Source: Holophaga foetida DSM 6591
GTDB lineage: Bacteria; Acidobacteriota; Holophagae; Holophagales; Holophagaceae
Direction of reading: 5' to 3'
Length of the DNA stretch: 64,000 nucleotides
Assembly: GCF_000242615.2 (NCBI RefSeq)
Contig: NZ_KI912268.1
Location: 3,146,690-3,210,689, forward strand
Positions within the stretch are counted from its first letter, which is position 1; every line of letters starts with the position of its first letter. Position numbers and translations under genes: made by a program. The notes beneath the pieces are model-generated. The model saw only the letters and a list, made by a program, of their open reading frames with translations. It searched no databases and had not been told where the DNA came from. Shown one piece after another: positions 15,604 through 25,646 of the stretch.

Positions 15604-15963
15604 TCACCTTCTCCCGTAAACGTCTTCCAATCGTTCGATATCGTTTTCGTCGAAGTGGCCGAGGCTTATCTCCATGATCCGCACGGGGCGTGGGTGACTG
15701 GAGGGGCAGCTCAATCGGTGGGTGGCACCGGTGGGGATCCAGATCTCCGCGCCGCGATCCGGGGTGATCACTTGGCCATCGAGCTCCACGACCGCTCCGT
15801 CATCCAGGGCCACCCACAGTTCACCTCGCTGGGCATGCTTCTGGAGGCTGAGCTGCTGGCCGGGGTTGCATAACAGGATCTTCACGGTGCAGGGGGTGTT
15901 CAGCACGTACTGGGAGAATCCCCCCCAGGGCTTGTCGGTGTGGGAAGTGGCGGGTCGCAGCAT
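15604..15963 (-). CDS. Stand-alone cupin phosphomannose isomerase domain (type II PMI)
   Basis: A 119-residue single cupin matching the C-terminal isomerase part of bifunctional type II PMI/GMP proteins (PF01050): RPWG-like KPWGGFSQY at the start, VKILLCNPGQQLSLQKHAQRGELWVAL with the metal His and Glu residues, GAEIWIPTGATHRLS and VRIMEISLGHFDENDIERLEDVYGR as the usual ending. It interconverts mannose-6-phosphate and fructose-6-phosphate. The start at 15963 has AAGGA six bases ahead; an ATG at 15969 touches that site. It lies directly downstream of manC, so the normally fused two-domain enzyme is split into two genes here. Confidence 0.85.
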   Translation of the reverse strand: MLRPATSHTDKPWGGFSQYVLNTPCTVKILLCNPGQQLSLQKHAQRGELWVALDDGAVVELDGQVITPDRGAEIWIPTGATHRLSCPSSHPRPVRIMEISLGHFDENDIERLEDVYGRR

Positions 15964-15973
15964 GCTCATTCCT

Positions 15974-17035
15974 TCAAAGCAGATCAGTCCTGCCCATGGC
16001 CTGGAGGCGGTCCACGATGGTCTTGACCTCCTGGGCCCGGTCTTTCTGGCAGATCAGCAGGGCGTCGGCCTCATCCACGATGATGAGGTCCTGGAGGCCG
16101 ACCCCCGCGATCAGTCGCTTGCTTCCGAAAATGGCGCAGTTGGCGGAATCCAGCAGCAGGGCGTCCCCCTGGACCACATTGCCCTCGGCATCCGGCTGGT
16201 GGAACTCCGTGGCGGCGGGCCAGGATCCCACGTCGGACCAGCGGAATCGGGTGGGGACCACGGCCACTCGGCGGGATTTCTCCATGAGGGCATAGTCGAT
16301 GGATAGCTTGGGCAGGCGGGCGTAGGCTGCCGAGAGGGCTGCGGGAGACGCGCCTGCGGCTACCCACTCGTCCAGGGGGGCCAAGGTTTCCGGGCAGTGG
16401 GTCCTAAGCTCGCTCCGCAGATCCTGGAGCGTCCAGACGAACATCCCGGCATTCCAGTAGTGGCGGCCAGACTCCAGATACTCGATGGCGGTCTCGATCG
16501 GAGGCTTCTCGCGGAAGGCCTTCACGGAGAGGACCTCGCCAGTGCCTTCGGTCTCGATGTAGCCGTATCCGGTCTCCGGATAGGTGGGGCGGATGCCGAA
16601 GGTCACCAGGTCGTGGTTCCTGGCTGCGTGGTCCACGGCGGTCCGGATGTCCCCGAGGAAGAGCTCCCGGTCTCCGATCCAATGGTCCGCGCTCAATACG
16701 ACCATCACGCCGTCCGGGGTCTTCCGTTCGATGGTGGCCAGGGCCAGGGCCAGACAGGGGGCCGTATTGCGCCCCTCCGGCTCAAGGATGATGTTGTCCG
16801 CGGGCAACTGGGGGAGCATGGTCCGGCAGTCCGCGGCCAGGTCCTCGGTGGTCACGACGTAGATATTGGCCGGATCGAAGTCGGGAATCAGGCGGCTCAC
16901 CGTCTGTTCCAGCATGGTCTCCGCTCCCGTCATGGCCAGGAACTGCTTGGGTCTCCTGGTCCTGGAACGCGGCCAGAAACGCGTTCCGCGCCCGCCAGCC
17001 ATCACTACGGCGATCATGGGACGATCGGAACTCAT
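15974..17035 (-). CDS. manC: Mannose-1-phosphate guanylyltransferase
   Basis: A 353-residue nucleotidyltransferase forming GDP-mannose from mannose-1-phosphate and GTP for surface polysaccharides. It has the pyrophosphorylase signature MAGGRGTRFWPRSR...PKQF near the start, then EPEGRNTAPCLALA, the FREKP motif in VKAFREKPPIETA, WNAGMFVW and FRWSDVGSW. The PMI cupin that usually follows in one chain is a separate gene 10 bp downstream. The ATG overlaps the stop of the gene at 17032-17421 (ATGA), indicating a three-gene transcript. Confidence 0.93.
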   Translation of the reverse strand: MSSDRPMIAVVMAGGRGTRFWPRSRTRRPKQFLAMTGAETMLEQTVSRLIPDFDPANIYVVTTEDLAADCRTMLPQLPADNIILEPEGRNTAPCLALALATIERKTPDGVMVVLSADHWIGDRELFLGDIRTAVDHAARNHDLVTFGIRPTYPETGYGYIETEGTGEVLSVKAFREKPPIETAIEYLESGRHYWNAGMFVWTLQDLRSELRTHCPETLAPLDEWVAAGASPAALSAAYARLPKLSIDYALMEKSRRVAVVPTRFRWSDVGSWPAATEFHQPDAEGNVVQGDALLLDSANCAIFGSKRLIAGVGLQDLIIVDEADALLICQKDRAQEVKTIVDRLQAMGRTDLL

Positions 17036-17421
17036 CGGCGCTTCCCTCTCTTTTTGGCGGTCTTGACGGCCTTCGGGGTGGCCTTGGTCTTCTGAGCCCT
17101 GCCCTTGGCTTGGACGACCTTTTCCCGGCCAGCCTTGCCCCGAGCCACCTTGACGCGACGCCCAGCCTTCCGTCTGGCCACCCTTGAAGCCCGGGTGGTG
17201 GCCCGGGAACTGCGGACCATGTCCCGGACGTGGAGTTCCGGGGGAGGGAGTGGGGGCGGTTCGATGATCCCCTTGGGGACCGGAGGAAGGTCACCCTCAC
17301 TCACGCCCTGGGCTTGGGCCCGCTGGGTGCGGGCCTTCATGACGGGATCTTCGACGGGGGACTGCGCCTGCAGAAGGCCGCAGGCCAGGGCCACCAGTCC
17401 AAGCGTTTTGAAGAAGGTCAT
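17032..17421 (-). CDS. Small secreted, strongly basic protein
   Basis: A 129-residue protein with a signal peptide (MTFFKTLGLVALACGLLQAQS), a proline patch (PPPLPPPELHVRDM) and a Lys/Arg/Ala-rich tail (from RASRVARRKAGRRVKVARGK to the end KKRGKRR) resembling histone H1-like or polycation tails. No family recognised. I chose ATG 17421 because it begins the signal peptide; a longer frame starts at 17454. It overlaps manC by 4 bp. A basic exported tail could bind nucleic acid, anionic polysaccharide or peptidoglycan; the operon with GDP-mannose genes makes polysaccharide attractive, but this is speculation. Confidence 0.55.
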   Translation of the reverse strand: MTFFKTLGLVALACGLLQAQSPVEDPVMKARTQRAQAQGVSEGDLPPVPKGIIEPPPLPPPELHVRDMVRSSRATTRASRVARRKAGRRVKVARGKAGREKVVQAKGRAQKTKATPKAVKTAKKRGKRR

Positions 17422-17492
17422 CCGCACACTCCCGGGAGGTACCCCGGGATCCAAGATACCCGCATCGGGAGGAGCCGTCTGCGGCGAATCTG

Positions 17493-18014
17493 TCAGGGCT
17501 GGGGCGGCTTCTGGGCCCTCAGCTTGGCGAAGAACTCCGCGATGACCGCGTCGGCCTCATCCTTCACCTGGTCTGCCTCCTGGGCCTTGCGCTGGAGGAT
17601 GTCCCGACCGGCGGAGGCTGAGCGCTTGGTGTTCTCTTCGGCGGGGAGCAGGTTGGTCAGGATGTATTCGGAGACATCGATGAGGCGGTGACCCACCTTC
17701 TCCAGCTTCTGGCGGACGATGTCCTGGTACTGGAAGAGGTCATAGACCCCCTGGACGTTGTACAGGCCGTTGTCCGCGTGGATGGCGATCTCCTCCATCC
17801 GGCTGACGAGTCTGTCCCGGTCCTCGGAAGGGGGGAGCAGGGTCGAGAGGATCTCCTGGCAGTCCCGGGTGATGGCCTGGATCTCCTCGAAGCTGTTCTG
17901 GACGACCTCGATTTGCCCCAGAACCCGCTCAGCCCCACCCTCCTGCTCGTGTGCGATCTGGATCAGCTGGTCTGGAATGCCCTTTTCTTCTCTTTTGCTG
18001 TTGGGTTCAGACAC
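17493..18014 (-). CDS. CheZ-like chemotaxis phosphatase (diverged)
   Basis: A 173-residue, mostly helical protein. The best start is GTG 18014 with GGAGG four bases ahead; an ATG at 18044 lacks a ribosome site. The middle helix reads LFQYQDIVRQKLEKV, matching the CheZ core in which D-x-x-x-Q supplies the catalytic Asp and Gln that dephosphorylate CheY-P (E. coli D-L-T-G-Q, here D-I-V-R-Q). The surrounding helices (EEIQAITRDCQEIL before, IDVSEYILTNLL after) fit a long helical hairpin. The C-terminal tail AVIAEFFAKLRAQ is amphipathic and could be the CheY-binding peptide. Flagellar genes are 2 kb away. Call rests on one motif plus helix content. Confidence 0.6.
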   Translation of the reverse strand: MSEPNSKREEKGIPDQLIQIAHEQEGGAERVLGQIEVVQNSFEEIQAITRDCQEILSTLLPPSEDRDRLVSRMEEIAIHADNGLYNVQGVYDLFQYQDIVRQKLEKVGHRLIDVSEYILTNLLPAEENTKRSASAGRDILQRKAQEADQVKDEADAVIAEFFAKLRAQKPPQP

Positions 18015-18193
18015 GGGGCCTCCGGGAGTCCTATTCCTTTGCATAACACTAATCGTGCGCGTGAAGCTTAGCCTTGAAAATCGATACTACTTCAGTTGTT
18101 TCCCAAACTGTGCCTTGTCGCACTGATTATGCCGGGGAAATGTCGAGTGCCCCGCGATAACCTAGAGGGCCAGCCAGTCCCTGGTCGCCTTGA

Positions 18194-20050
<1,857 letters not shown>

Positions 20051-20060
20051 GCGTGCTTGA

Positions 20061-20090
20061 TAACAGGCCCGGCCTTGGCCGGGCCTGTTA
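20061..20090. terminator. Bidirectional terminator between thiC and flhB
   Basis: A perfect 14-bp stem (20061-20074 with 20077-20090, TAACAGGCCCGGCC and complement) with a two-base TT centre, between the ends of convergent thiC and flhB. It is followed by only short T-runs, but the position and stem strength make it the terminator for both. Confidence 0.8.
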
Positions 20091-20097
20091 ATGGGAG

Positions 20098-21174
20098 CTA
20101 TCGCATCCTCACGCTCTGCCCCAGGCTCCCTTTCAGCTTGTACACGTAGGCCAGCACCTGGGCGACGGCCTGGTAGAGGTCCGGGGGGATGGCCTTGTCC
20201 ACTTCGACACTGCGGTAGAGCGCCCTCGCCAGGGGAACGTTCTCCACGATGGTGATGTCGTGGTCTTTGGCGATCTGGCGGATCTGGAATGCCAGGTGGT
20301 CCACGCCCTTGGCCACGCATATGGGGGCTGGCGAGCCCGGCTCGTACTTCAGGGCCACCGCGAAGTGGGTGGGGTTGGTGATGACCACGCTGGCCTTGGG
20401 GACAGCCGTCCGGATGCGGCGCATGAGAGCCGCCACCATCATGGACTTCTGTCGTCCCTTGATCTCCGGATTGCCATCAGAATCCTTGGCTTCGTCCCTG
20501 ATCTCCTGCTTGGTCATCTTCAGGTTGTCTTCAAACACGTGGCGCTGGTAGGCGAAATCCACCGCAGCAATGGTCAGCATGGCCAGCATGACGTTGCGGT
20601 AGAGGGCGAAGAGGGTGTCCTGCATGAAGGCCAGGGTCTGGCCGAGAGGGAGCTGGAGGGTGGCCAGGATCTGCCCCATGCGGGGGCCCAGGACGCCATA
20701 GGCCGCCCAGGCCAGGATCGCGAACTTGGCGAGACTCTTGGCTGTTTCCATGAGGGAGCGGAAGGAAAGCAGACGTTTCATTCCCGAGAAGGGGTTGAGC
20801 CGATCAAACTTGAGCTTGAGCATCTCGAAGGTGGGCTGAAAACCATGCTGTGCGGCCTGGATGCCCAGGGCGATGAGCCAGTTCAAGCCCAGGAAGGGCA
20901 GAAGCACACGGAGGACGATACTGAGGAGATCCGTCCCCAGGTGACCGAGATTGCCGTCCGTCAGATAGCTGGGATCCGAGGCCTTACGGAGAAAATAGGC
21001 GGTCTGGTTGGCAAGCAGGGTGAAGGTGCTGCCCCAGAGCCCCAGGAAGAGAAAGAAGTTGGCCCAGAGGAGAAGGGTGGCATCCAGGTCAGGCACCCGC
21101 AGGATCATCCCGTCTTCCCTGGCCTTTTTCCGGCGCTTGGGAGTCGCTTTCTCGGTGCGGCCCGGATCCTTCAT
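20098..21174 (-). CDS. flhB: Flagellar type III export protein FlhB
   Basis: A 358-residue inner-membrane export-gate subunit. The N-terminus is the usual charged KTEKATPKRRKKAREDG-like lead (here GRTEKATPKRRKKAREDG), followed by four membrane segments to about residue 210 and the cytoplasmic FlhB_C domain with the autocleavage motif NPTH in VVITNPTHFAVALKYEPG. FlhB sets the switch from rod/hook to filament export. Its ATG overlaps the fliR stop (ATGA, 21171-21174). It is the last gene of the fliOPQR-flhB run. Confidence 0.97.
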   Translation of the reverse strand: MKDPGRTEKATPKRRKKAREDGMILRVPDLDATLLLWANFFLFLGLWGSTFTLLANQTAYFLRKASDPSYLTDGNLGHLGTDLLSIVLRVLLPFLGLNWLIALGIQAAQHGFQPTFEMLKLKFDRLNPFSGMKRLLSFRSLMETAKSLAKFAILAWAAYGVLGPRMGQILATLQLPLGQTLAFMQDTLFALYRNVMLAMLTIAAVDFAYQRHVFEDNLKMTKQEIRDEAKDSDGNPEIKGRQKSMMVAALMRRIRTAVPKASVVITNPTHFAVALKYEPGSPAPICVAKGVDHLAFQIRQIAKDHDITIVENVPLARALYRSVEVDKAIPPDLYQAVAQVLAYVYKLKGSLGQSVRMR

Positions 21175-21956
21175 GGATGGATGAGGCGCAGGGCCTCAAC
21201 GGGAGCGGCTTCCAGCAGGGGCCTGAGCCAGGGCCCGAGCTCCCTCATGATGTAGCCCACCACCACCAGACCGAGGGCGATCTTGAGGGGGAAGGTGAGC
21301 TGGATGAGCTGAAGCTGGGGCATGAACTTGGCTGAAATGCCCTGGAGCACGTCCACCAGGAATAGGGTGAGAAGAACCGGAGCAGCGAGCTGTACCCCCT
21401 TGGCCAGGATCATGCCTGTGACCGCCACGATCTCCGGGGCCTTGCTGGGCATGCCCTGGCCCATGGGAAGGACCCGGTAGCTCTCCACCAGGGCAAGGAT
21501 CATGTTGTGGTGCAGGCCCGAGGTGAAGATGAAGAGCATGGTGAGCTGCATCAGAATGGTGCTGGAGACGGATACGGACTGGGAAGTGCCCGGGTCCACG
21601 ATCTGAACGAAGGAGAAGCCCATCTGGGTGTCCATGAGCTGCCCTCCGAAGGCCACGGCTTCCATGATCCACGACACCATGAGCCCCATCATGACTCCCG
21701 CCGCCAGTTCCGCGGCCATGAAGCCCACCGAGTCCCATATCCCCACGGGGAGGGCCTTCGGAAGGGGTACCACCGGTGCGATGATCATGCTCATGAGGAT
21801 GGCCAGGGCGGCCCGCATCACCACCGGCACCCGTTCCTGACCCAGGCCCGGCATGGAGGCCATGAGTCCCGTCATGCGCATCAGGACCAGAACCCACACC
21901 AGGACCCGGCCCTGCGTGAGGACCCAGGTGGCCGGATTTAAGAGAATATTATTCAT
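21171..21956 (-). CDS. fliR: Flagellar export gate protein FliR
   Basis: A 261-residue membrane protein with about six hydrophobic helices, FliR/SctT family. Recognisable stretches include RVLVWVLVLMRMTGLMASMPGLG, GFSFVQIVDPGTSQSVSVSS and a C-terminal IALGLVVVGYIMRELGPWL. It forms the FliP5-Q4-R1 export gate. It overlaps flhB by 4 bp. Upstream it is separated from fliQ by a 121-bp gap that carries an inverted-repeat element, the only break in an otherwise overlapping gene set. Confidence 0.95.
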   Translation of the reverse strand: MNNILLNPATWVLTQGRVLVWVLVLMRMTGLMASMPGLGQERVPVVMRAALAILMSMIIAPVVPLPKALPVGIWDSVGFMAAELAAGVMMGLMVSWIMEAVAFGGQLMDTQMGFSFVQIVDPGTSQSVSVSSTILMQLTMLFIFTSGLHHNMILALVESYRVLPMGQGMPSKAPEIVAVTGMILAKGVQLAAPVLLTLFLVDVLQGISAKFMPQLQLIQLTFPLKIALGLVVVGYIMRELGPWLRPLLEAAPVEALRLIHP

Positions 21957-21961
21957 AAATA

Positions 21962-22070
21962 AAATTCCACCACCAAGCCCCTAAGGCACCAAGGGAGAGA
22001 AAGGCAAGAAATGCTGAAGTGGCATTTCTTGGGCTTTTCTTCCCGCCTTGGTGCCCTGGTGGTGGAATTT
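21962..22070. repeat. Imperfect inverted-repeat element inside the flagellar operon
   Basis: A 109-bp hairpin-forming element fills the fliQ-fliR gap. Outer arms of 14 bp (21962-21975 with 22057-22070, AAATTCCACCACCA), middle arms of 10 bp (21985-21994 with 22046-22055, GGCACCAAGG) and inner arms of 10 bp (22005-22014 with 22022-22031, CAAGAAATGC) nest around a 7-base loop. The CCACCAAGGCACCAAGG theme is of the dispersed intergenic repeat type. It lacks coding potential. Transcribed, it would fold into one long stem in the mRNA between fliQ and fliR. Confidence 0.8.
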
Positions 22071-22077
22071 GATATTT

Positions 22078-22356
22078 TCATGGGATGTTCTGCACGACGA
22101 AGTTGAAGTCCGTGAACATCTTGGTGGTGAACTGGACCATCACCCGCATCATCCAGGGAAAGCTGATGACGACCACCAGCATGACCGCCACCACCTTGGG
22201 CACGAAGGCCACGGTGGCGTCCTGGAGGCTGGTGACCACCTGGAAGATGGAGATGACGAGGCCCACGGCCATGGAGACGATGAGGGCCGGACCGGCGACG
22301 TAGATGGCGGTCTGCACGGCCTCCCGGGCGATCTGGACAATGATGAGTTCGTTCAT
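22078..22356 (-). CDS. fliQ: Flagellar export gate protein FliQ
   Basis: A 92-residue protein with two transmembrane helices, typical FliQ length (about 89). Family residues are seen in ALIVSMAVGLVISIFQVVTSLQDATVAFVPK, where the Q-E/D-x-T-L/V-x-F-x-P-K motif is conserved. Four copies join FliP and FliR in the export gate. The start overlaps the fliP stop by 4 bp (22353-22356). Confidence 0.97.
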   Translation of the reverse strand: MNELIIVQIAREAVQTAIYVAGPALIVSMAVGLVISIFQVVTSLQDATVAFVPKVVAVMLVVVISFPWMMRVMVQFTTKMFTDFNFVVQNIP

Positions 22357-23108
22357 CCGGTGTACCCCCGTACCAAGGAGCCGACGATCAGGTACCAGCC
22401 ATCCACCAGAACGAAGAGCAGGACCTTGAAGGGCAGGGAGATCACCACCGGGGGCAGCATCATCATGCCCATGCTGAGAAGAATCGAGGCCACGACCATG
22501 TCCACGATGAGGAAGGGCAGGAAGACCATGAAGCCGATCTCGAAGGCGGTCTTGAGTTCGCTGATGAGGAAGGCAGGGACGAGGACTTCCATGGGCACAT
22601 CCGCCTTGGTCTGGGGAGCCGGAGCCTTGGCGATCTTCAGGAAGAGGGAGATGTCCTTCTTCCTGGTGTGCCTGAGCATGAAGACCTTGAGGGGCGCTGC
22701 TGTCCGCTCCATGGCCTGATCCACGGTCAGTTCGTTGCGGTTCAGGGGCTGGAGGACCGTCTGGTTGATCTCCCTGCCCACCGGGGCCATGACGAAGAAG
22801 GTCATCACCAGGGTCAGGCTCAAGAGCACCTGGTTGGAGGGAGCTGTCTGGGTCCCCAGGCCCTGACGGAGGAAATGCAGCACCACCAGCATCCTGGTGA
22901 AGCAGGTGGTGGTCATGAGGATGGTGGGGGCCAAGGTCAGGACCGTGAGCACCAGCACGACCTGGAGGGTGGAACTGAGGGCAGGGCCCTGGGGGGTCTT
23001 GCCGAAATCGACGGTCACGGAGGGCAGGGCGGCCTGCTGGGCATGGAGCGAGACCCCGGCCATGAGGAGCATCAGGATCATGGGCAGGAATCGGAGGAGG
23101 CGTTTCAT
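22353..23108 (-). CDS. fliP: Flagellar export gate protein FliP
   Basis: A 251-residue FliP. It has a cleavable signal peptide (MKRLLRFLPMILMLLMAGVSLHA), TLAPTILMTTTCFTRMLVVLHFLRQGLGTQTAPSNQVL (family signature), then LVPAFLISELKTAFEIGFMVFLPFLIVDMVVASILLSMGMMMLPP and the C-terminal KVLLFVLVDGWYLIVGSLV. Five copies form the gate core. It overlaps fliO (23105-23108) and fliQ by ATGA junctions. Confidence 0.97.
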   Translation of the reverse strand: MKRLLRFLPMILMLLMAGVSLHAQQAALPSVTVDFGKTPQGPALSSTLQVVLVLTVLTLAPTILMTTTCFTRMLVVLHFLRQGLGTQTAPSNQVLLSLTLVMTFFVMAPVGREINQTVLQPLNRNELTVDQAMERTAAPLKVFMLRHTRKKDISLFLKIAKAPAPQTKADVPMEVLVPAFLISELKTAFEIGFMVFLPFLIVDMVVASILLSMGMMMLPPVVISLPFKVLLFVLVDGWYLIVGSLVRGYTG

Positions 23109-23617
23109 CTTGATCCCCCCTTCAGTCGCGCCTCCATTTCCCGGATGGGTACGGGGGCGTCCATGGCCATGTCCCGGTTCATGGCCTGATCGAAGGTGCC
23201 GGTCCCGGATACGCCATCCAGGCGGGCCAGGAAAGTCACCCCCTGGGGAGTCATGGCGATAAGGAAGTGCTCGTCGTCAGCCCGCAGGATGGAGACGTGG
23301 CGGCGCTCGCCCAGGGCCAGCGTCTCCTCCAGCTTGAGGCGGCTGCCCCCGGTGCCGGGGATATGGCGGGCGCCCCACTTGCGGAAGGCCCAGAGCCCGC
23401 CACCCGCCAGGGCAAGCACAAAGATGGTGGAGCCGATGGCTCGCCATCCAGAGGGTTGGGAAGGGGCAGCGCTCTGACCCTGCGTCGGTTTCCCGTCATC
23501 CAGGGTGAACTTCTGCTGAAGTTCCTGCTGCGCCGGGGAGGGAGGAGGGGTAGGCGTCTCGGCCCAAAGTCCCATTCCCACCAGCATTCCGAAACAGATC
23601 AAGGCACGGCGAACCAC
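23105..23617 (-). CDS. fliO: Flagellar biosynthesis protein FliO-like
   Basis: A 170-residue protein beginning at GTG 23617 with GGGAG ahead. It has an N-terminal signal-like helix (ALICFGMLVGMGLWA), a Pro/Gln-rich periplasmic stretch, one transmembrane helix (IGSTIFVLALAGGGLWAFRKWG) and the FliO cytoplasmic domain (RLKLEETLALGERRHVSILRADDEHFLIAMTPQGVTFLARLD). FliO helps assemble the FliP ring. It is the first gene of the fliO-fliP-fliQ-fliR-flhB series and the sequence is as weakly conserved as usual for this family. Confidence 0.85.
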   Translation of the reverse strand: MVRRALICFGMLVGMGLWAETPTPPPSPAQQELQQKFTLDDGKPTQGQSAAPSQPSGWRAIGSTIFVLALAGGGLWAFRKWGARHIPGTGGSRLKLEETLALGERRHVSILRADDEHFLIAMTPQGVTFLARLDGVSGTGTFDQAMNRDMAMDAPVPIREMEARLKGGSR

Positions 23618-23669
23618 GACATTCTCCCGACAGATGCCTTGTCAGGAGCGAGGGCCGTGCCAGGACCCG

Positions 23670-25634
23670 CTACTGTTTTCTGGTTTCGATGCCGTGGTAT
23701 TTCAGTCTCCGGTAGAGGGTGTTCCGGCTCATCCCCAGTGCGTTGGCAGACTTGGTGAGGCATCCCTTATGTTGCAGGAGGGCTGCCATCAACTCGTTCT
23801 TCTCCTGCTGGTCCAGCTGTTGACGCAAGGTCCCCGGTCCCAGGGAATGGGAGCCTGATGCCGGGTGCTCGGGGGTGGCGTGGAGGCGGGACAGGAATTC
23901 CTCGGGCAGGTGCTCCAGAGTGATCTGGCTTCCGTTGGCGGCGTGGGCGATGCGCTCCACGGCGTTCTGGAGTTCCCGGACATTGCCTGGCCAGGAATAG
24001 GCCTGGAGGGTCTCGACGACAGTCTGGTCCACCACGTGGGAGAGTCCGTTGGGCTGGGGGGCCAGTTTCCGCAGGAAGGCCGCCACCAGAAGGGGGATGT
24101 CCTCCAGGTGCTCCCTCAGAGATGGCAGGCGGATGGGGGAGACATTCAGGCGGTAGTAGAGGTCCTCCCGCAGGGTGCCCTTCTGGATGGCCCCCGGGAG
24201 ATCCTTGTTCGTGGCACAGATGATGCGGACGTCCACGGCCAAGGGCCCTTCCCCGCCGATGCGGGTGATGGTGTGATCCTGAAGTACCCGCAGCAGGGCC
24301 ACCTGCTGCTCGATGGGCATGTCTCCGATCTCGTCCAGAAAGAGGGTGCCGCCGCTGGCGAGCTCGAACTTTCCTGGGCGTCCTCCCTTGTTGGCCCCCG
24401 TGAAGGAGCCTTCCTGGTAGCCGAAGAGCTCACTGGCGATGAGCTCCCGGGGGATGGCGCCGCAATTCACGGCGATGAAGGGGCCCTCGGCCCGCCGGGA
24501 GCGGTTGTGGATGGCCTGGGCGAACATCTCCTTGCCGGTTCCGCTGTCGCCGGTGAGCAGGACATTACTGTTGTTCTGGGAGGCCAGATGCCCGAGATGG
24601 ATGGCCTTCTTCAGGACCTTGGCCTCACCCAGGATGTCCTCGAAACGGAAGGTGGCCTCGGCACCGCTGAAGCGGTTCACGAGCTGCTTGATCTTGTGGA
24701 TGGGGTTGAAGAAGAACACGCCCCCGATGACGGTGGCGGATTCGTCCCGGATGGGGCGCCCGCTGGCCAGACAGTTGTAGCGGCCCCGTCCCCAGTGGAT
24801 CTCCATCTCACGGTCGTTGAATTCCACGCCTCGCCCCAGGAGGCCGTGGATGGGGAGACTGTCCCGGGTCAGGTCATCCATCCTGGTCCCCACGACGTTG
24901 CGATGGGAGGCGCCCAGGAGCCGTTCCGCAACGGGGTTGATCTGGATGACGACGCCCTCCACATCCAGGACGATGACCGCATCGGAAACCGTCAGGAGGA
25001 TGCTGGAGAAGTGGTTGTCTAGAAGGACCATCTCATTGTGCTTGAGGCGGACCTTGAGCTCCCGTTCGACGGCCTTGGTCGAGGCCAGGACCATGCCCAG
25101 GGTGTGGGCATGGGCACCAGAGGCCGGTCCGGCGAGGCCCAGGATTCCCACCAGCTTCCCCCCCTCGCTGAAGATGGGGGCCGCGGCACTCGTCCAGCTT
25201 TGGAGGAGGCGATGGTAGTGCTCTGATCCCGAGATCTGGAAGGGGTGGCCGCTGCTCAGGACCATCCCGACGGCGTTGCTGCCGAGCCTGGGCTCGGCCC
25301 AGGAGGCGCCCCGGGCGAAGTGGCGGGTGCCTCGCAGCATCTTGGCATCGCCCACGGTCTCCAGCAGGTGTCCCGTCTCATCGAAGAGCAGCAGCACGAA
25401 GCCGCTGCCGGACAGGAACTTGTGCAGCTGAACCATGAAAGGGCGGGCGTGGCGTATCAGTTCCCCCTTCTTCCCGATCAGATCCAGGACCTCGGCATCC
25501 GAAAGGTCGAGGGGATCCTCCAGAACCTGGGGGTCCAAACCGGCGGCCTGGCAGCGCATCCAGGAGGATGCCACCTCCGAGCGCAGCTTCGACTCCATTT
25601 CCAGATCAACTCCAGAGCTTGGGGGCGGGAGCAT
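23670..25634 (-). CDS. Sigma-54-dependent transcriptional activator (AcoR-like: GAF, PAS, AAA+, Fis HTH)
   Basis: A 654-residue enhancer-binding protein, start ATG 25634 with GAGG at spacing 7 (a Met four codons earlier lacks a site). The N-terminal segment has SSWMRCQAAGLDP, typical of AcoR-class regulators, then a GAF domain (about 60-190) and a PAS domain (about 210-310). The AAA+ domain has GDSGTGKEMFAQAIH (Walker A), the sigma-54 contact loop GSFTGA (Ser for the usual Ala) and GGTLFLDEIGDM (Walker B); a Fis-type HTH ends the protein (LTKSANALGMSRNTLYRRLK). It is divergent from the sigma-54 promoter at 25807, whose genes it very likely activates in response to a small molecule bound by GAF or PAS. 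Confidence 0.93.
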   Translation of the reverse strand: MLPPPSSGVDLEMESKLRSEVASSWMRCQAAGLDPQVLEDPLDLSDAEVLDLIGKKGELIRHARPFMVQLHKFLSGSGFVLLLFDETGHLLETVGDAKMLRGTRHFARGASWAEPRLGSNAVGMVLSSGHPFQISGSEHYHRLLQSWTSAAAPIFSEGGKLVGILGLAGPASGAHAHTLGMVLASTKAVERELKVRLKHNEMVLLDNHFSSILLTVSDAVIVLDVEGVVIQINPVAERLLGASHRNVVGTRMDDLTRDSLPIHGLLGRGVEFNDREMEIHWGRGRYNCLASGRPIRDESATVIGGVFFFNPIHKIKQLVNRFSGAEATFRFEDILGEAKVLKKAIHLGHLASQNNSNVLLTGDSGTGKEMFAQAIHNRSRRAEGPFIAVNCGAIPRELIASELFGYQEGSFTGANKGGRPGKFELASGGTLFLDEIGDMPIEQQVALLRVLQDHTITRIGGEGPLAVDVRIICATNKDLPGAIQKGTLREDLYYRLNVSPIRLPSLREHLEDIPLLVAAFLRKLAPQPNGLSHVVDQTVVETLQAYSWPGNVRELQNAVERIAHAANGSQITLEHLPEEFLSRLHATPEHPASGSHSLGPGTLRQQLDQQEKNELMAALLQHKGCLTKSANALGMSRNTLYRRLKYHGIETRKQ

Positions 25635-25646
25635 CTTGTCCCTCAT

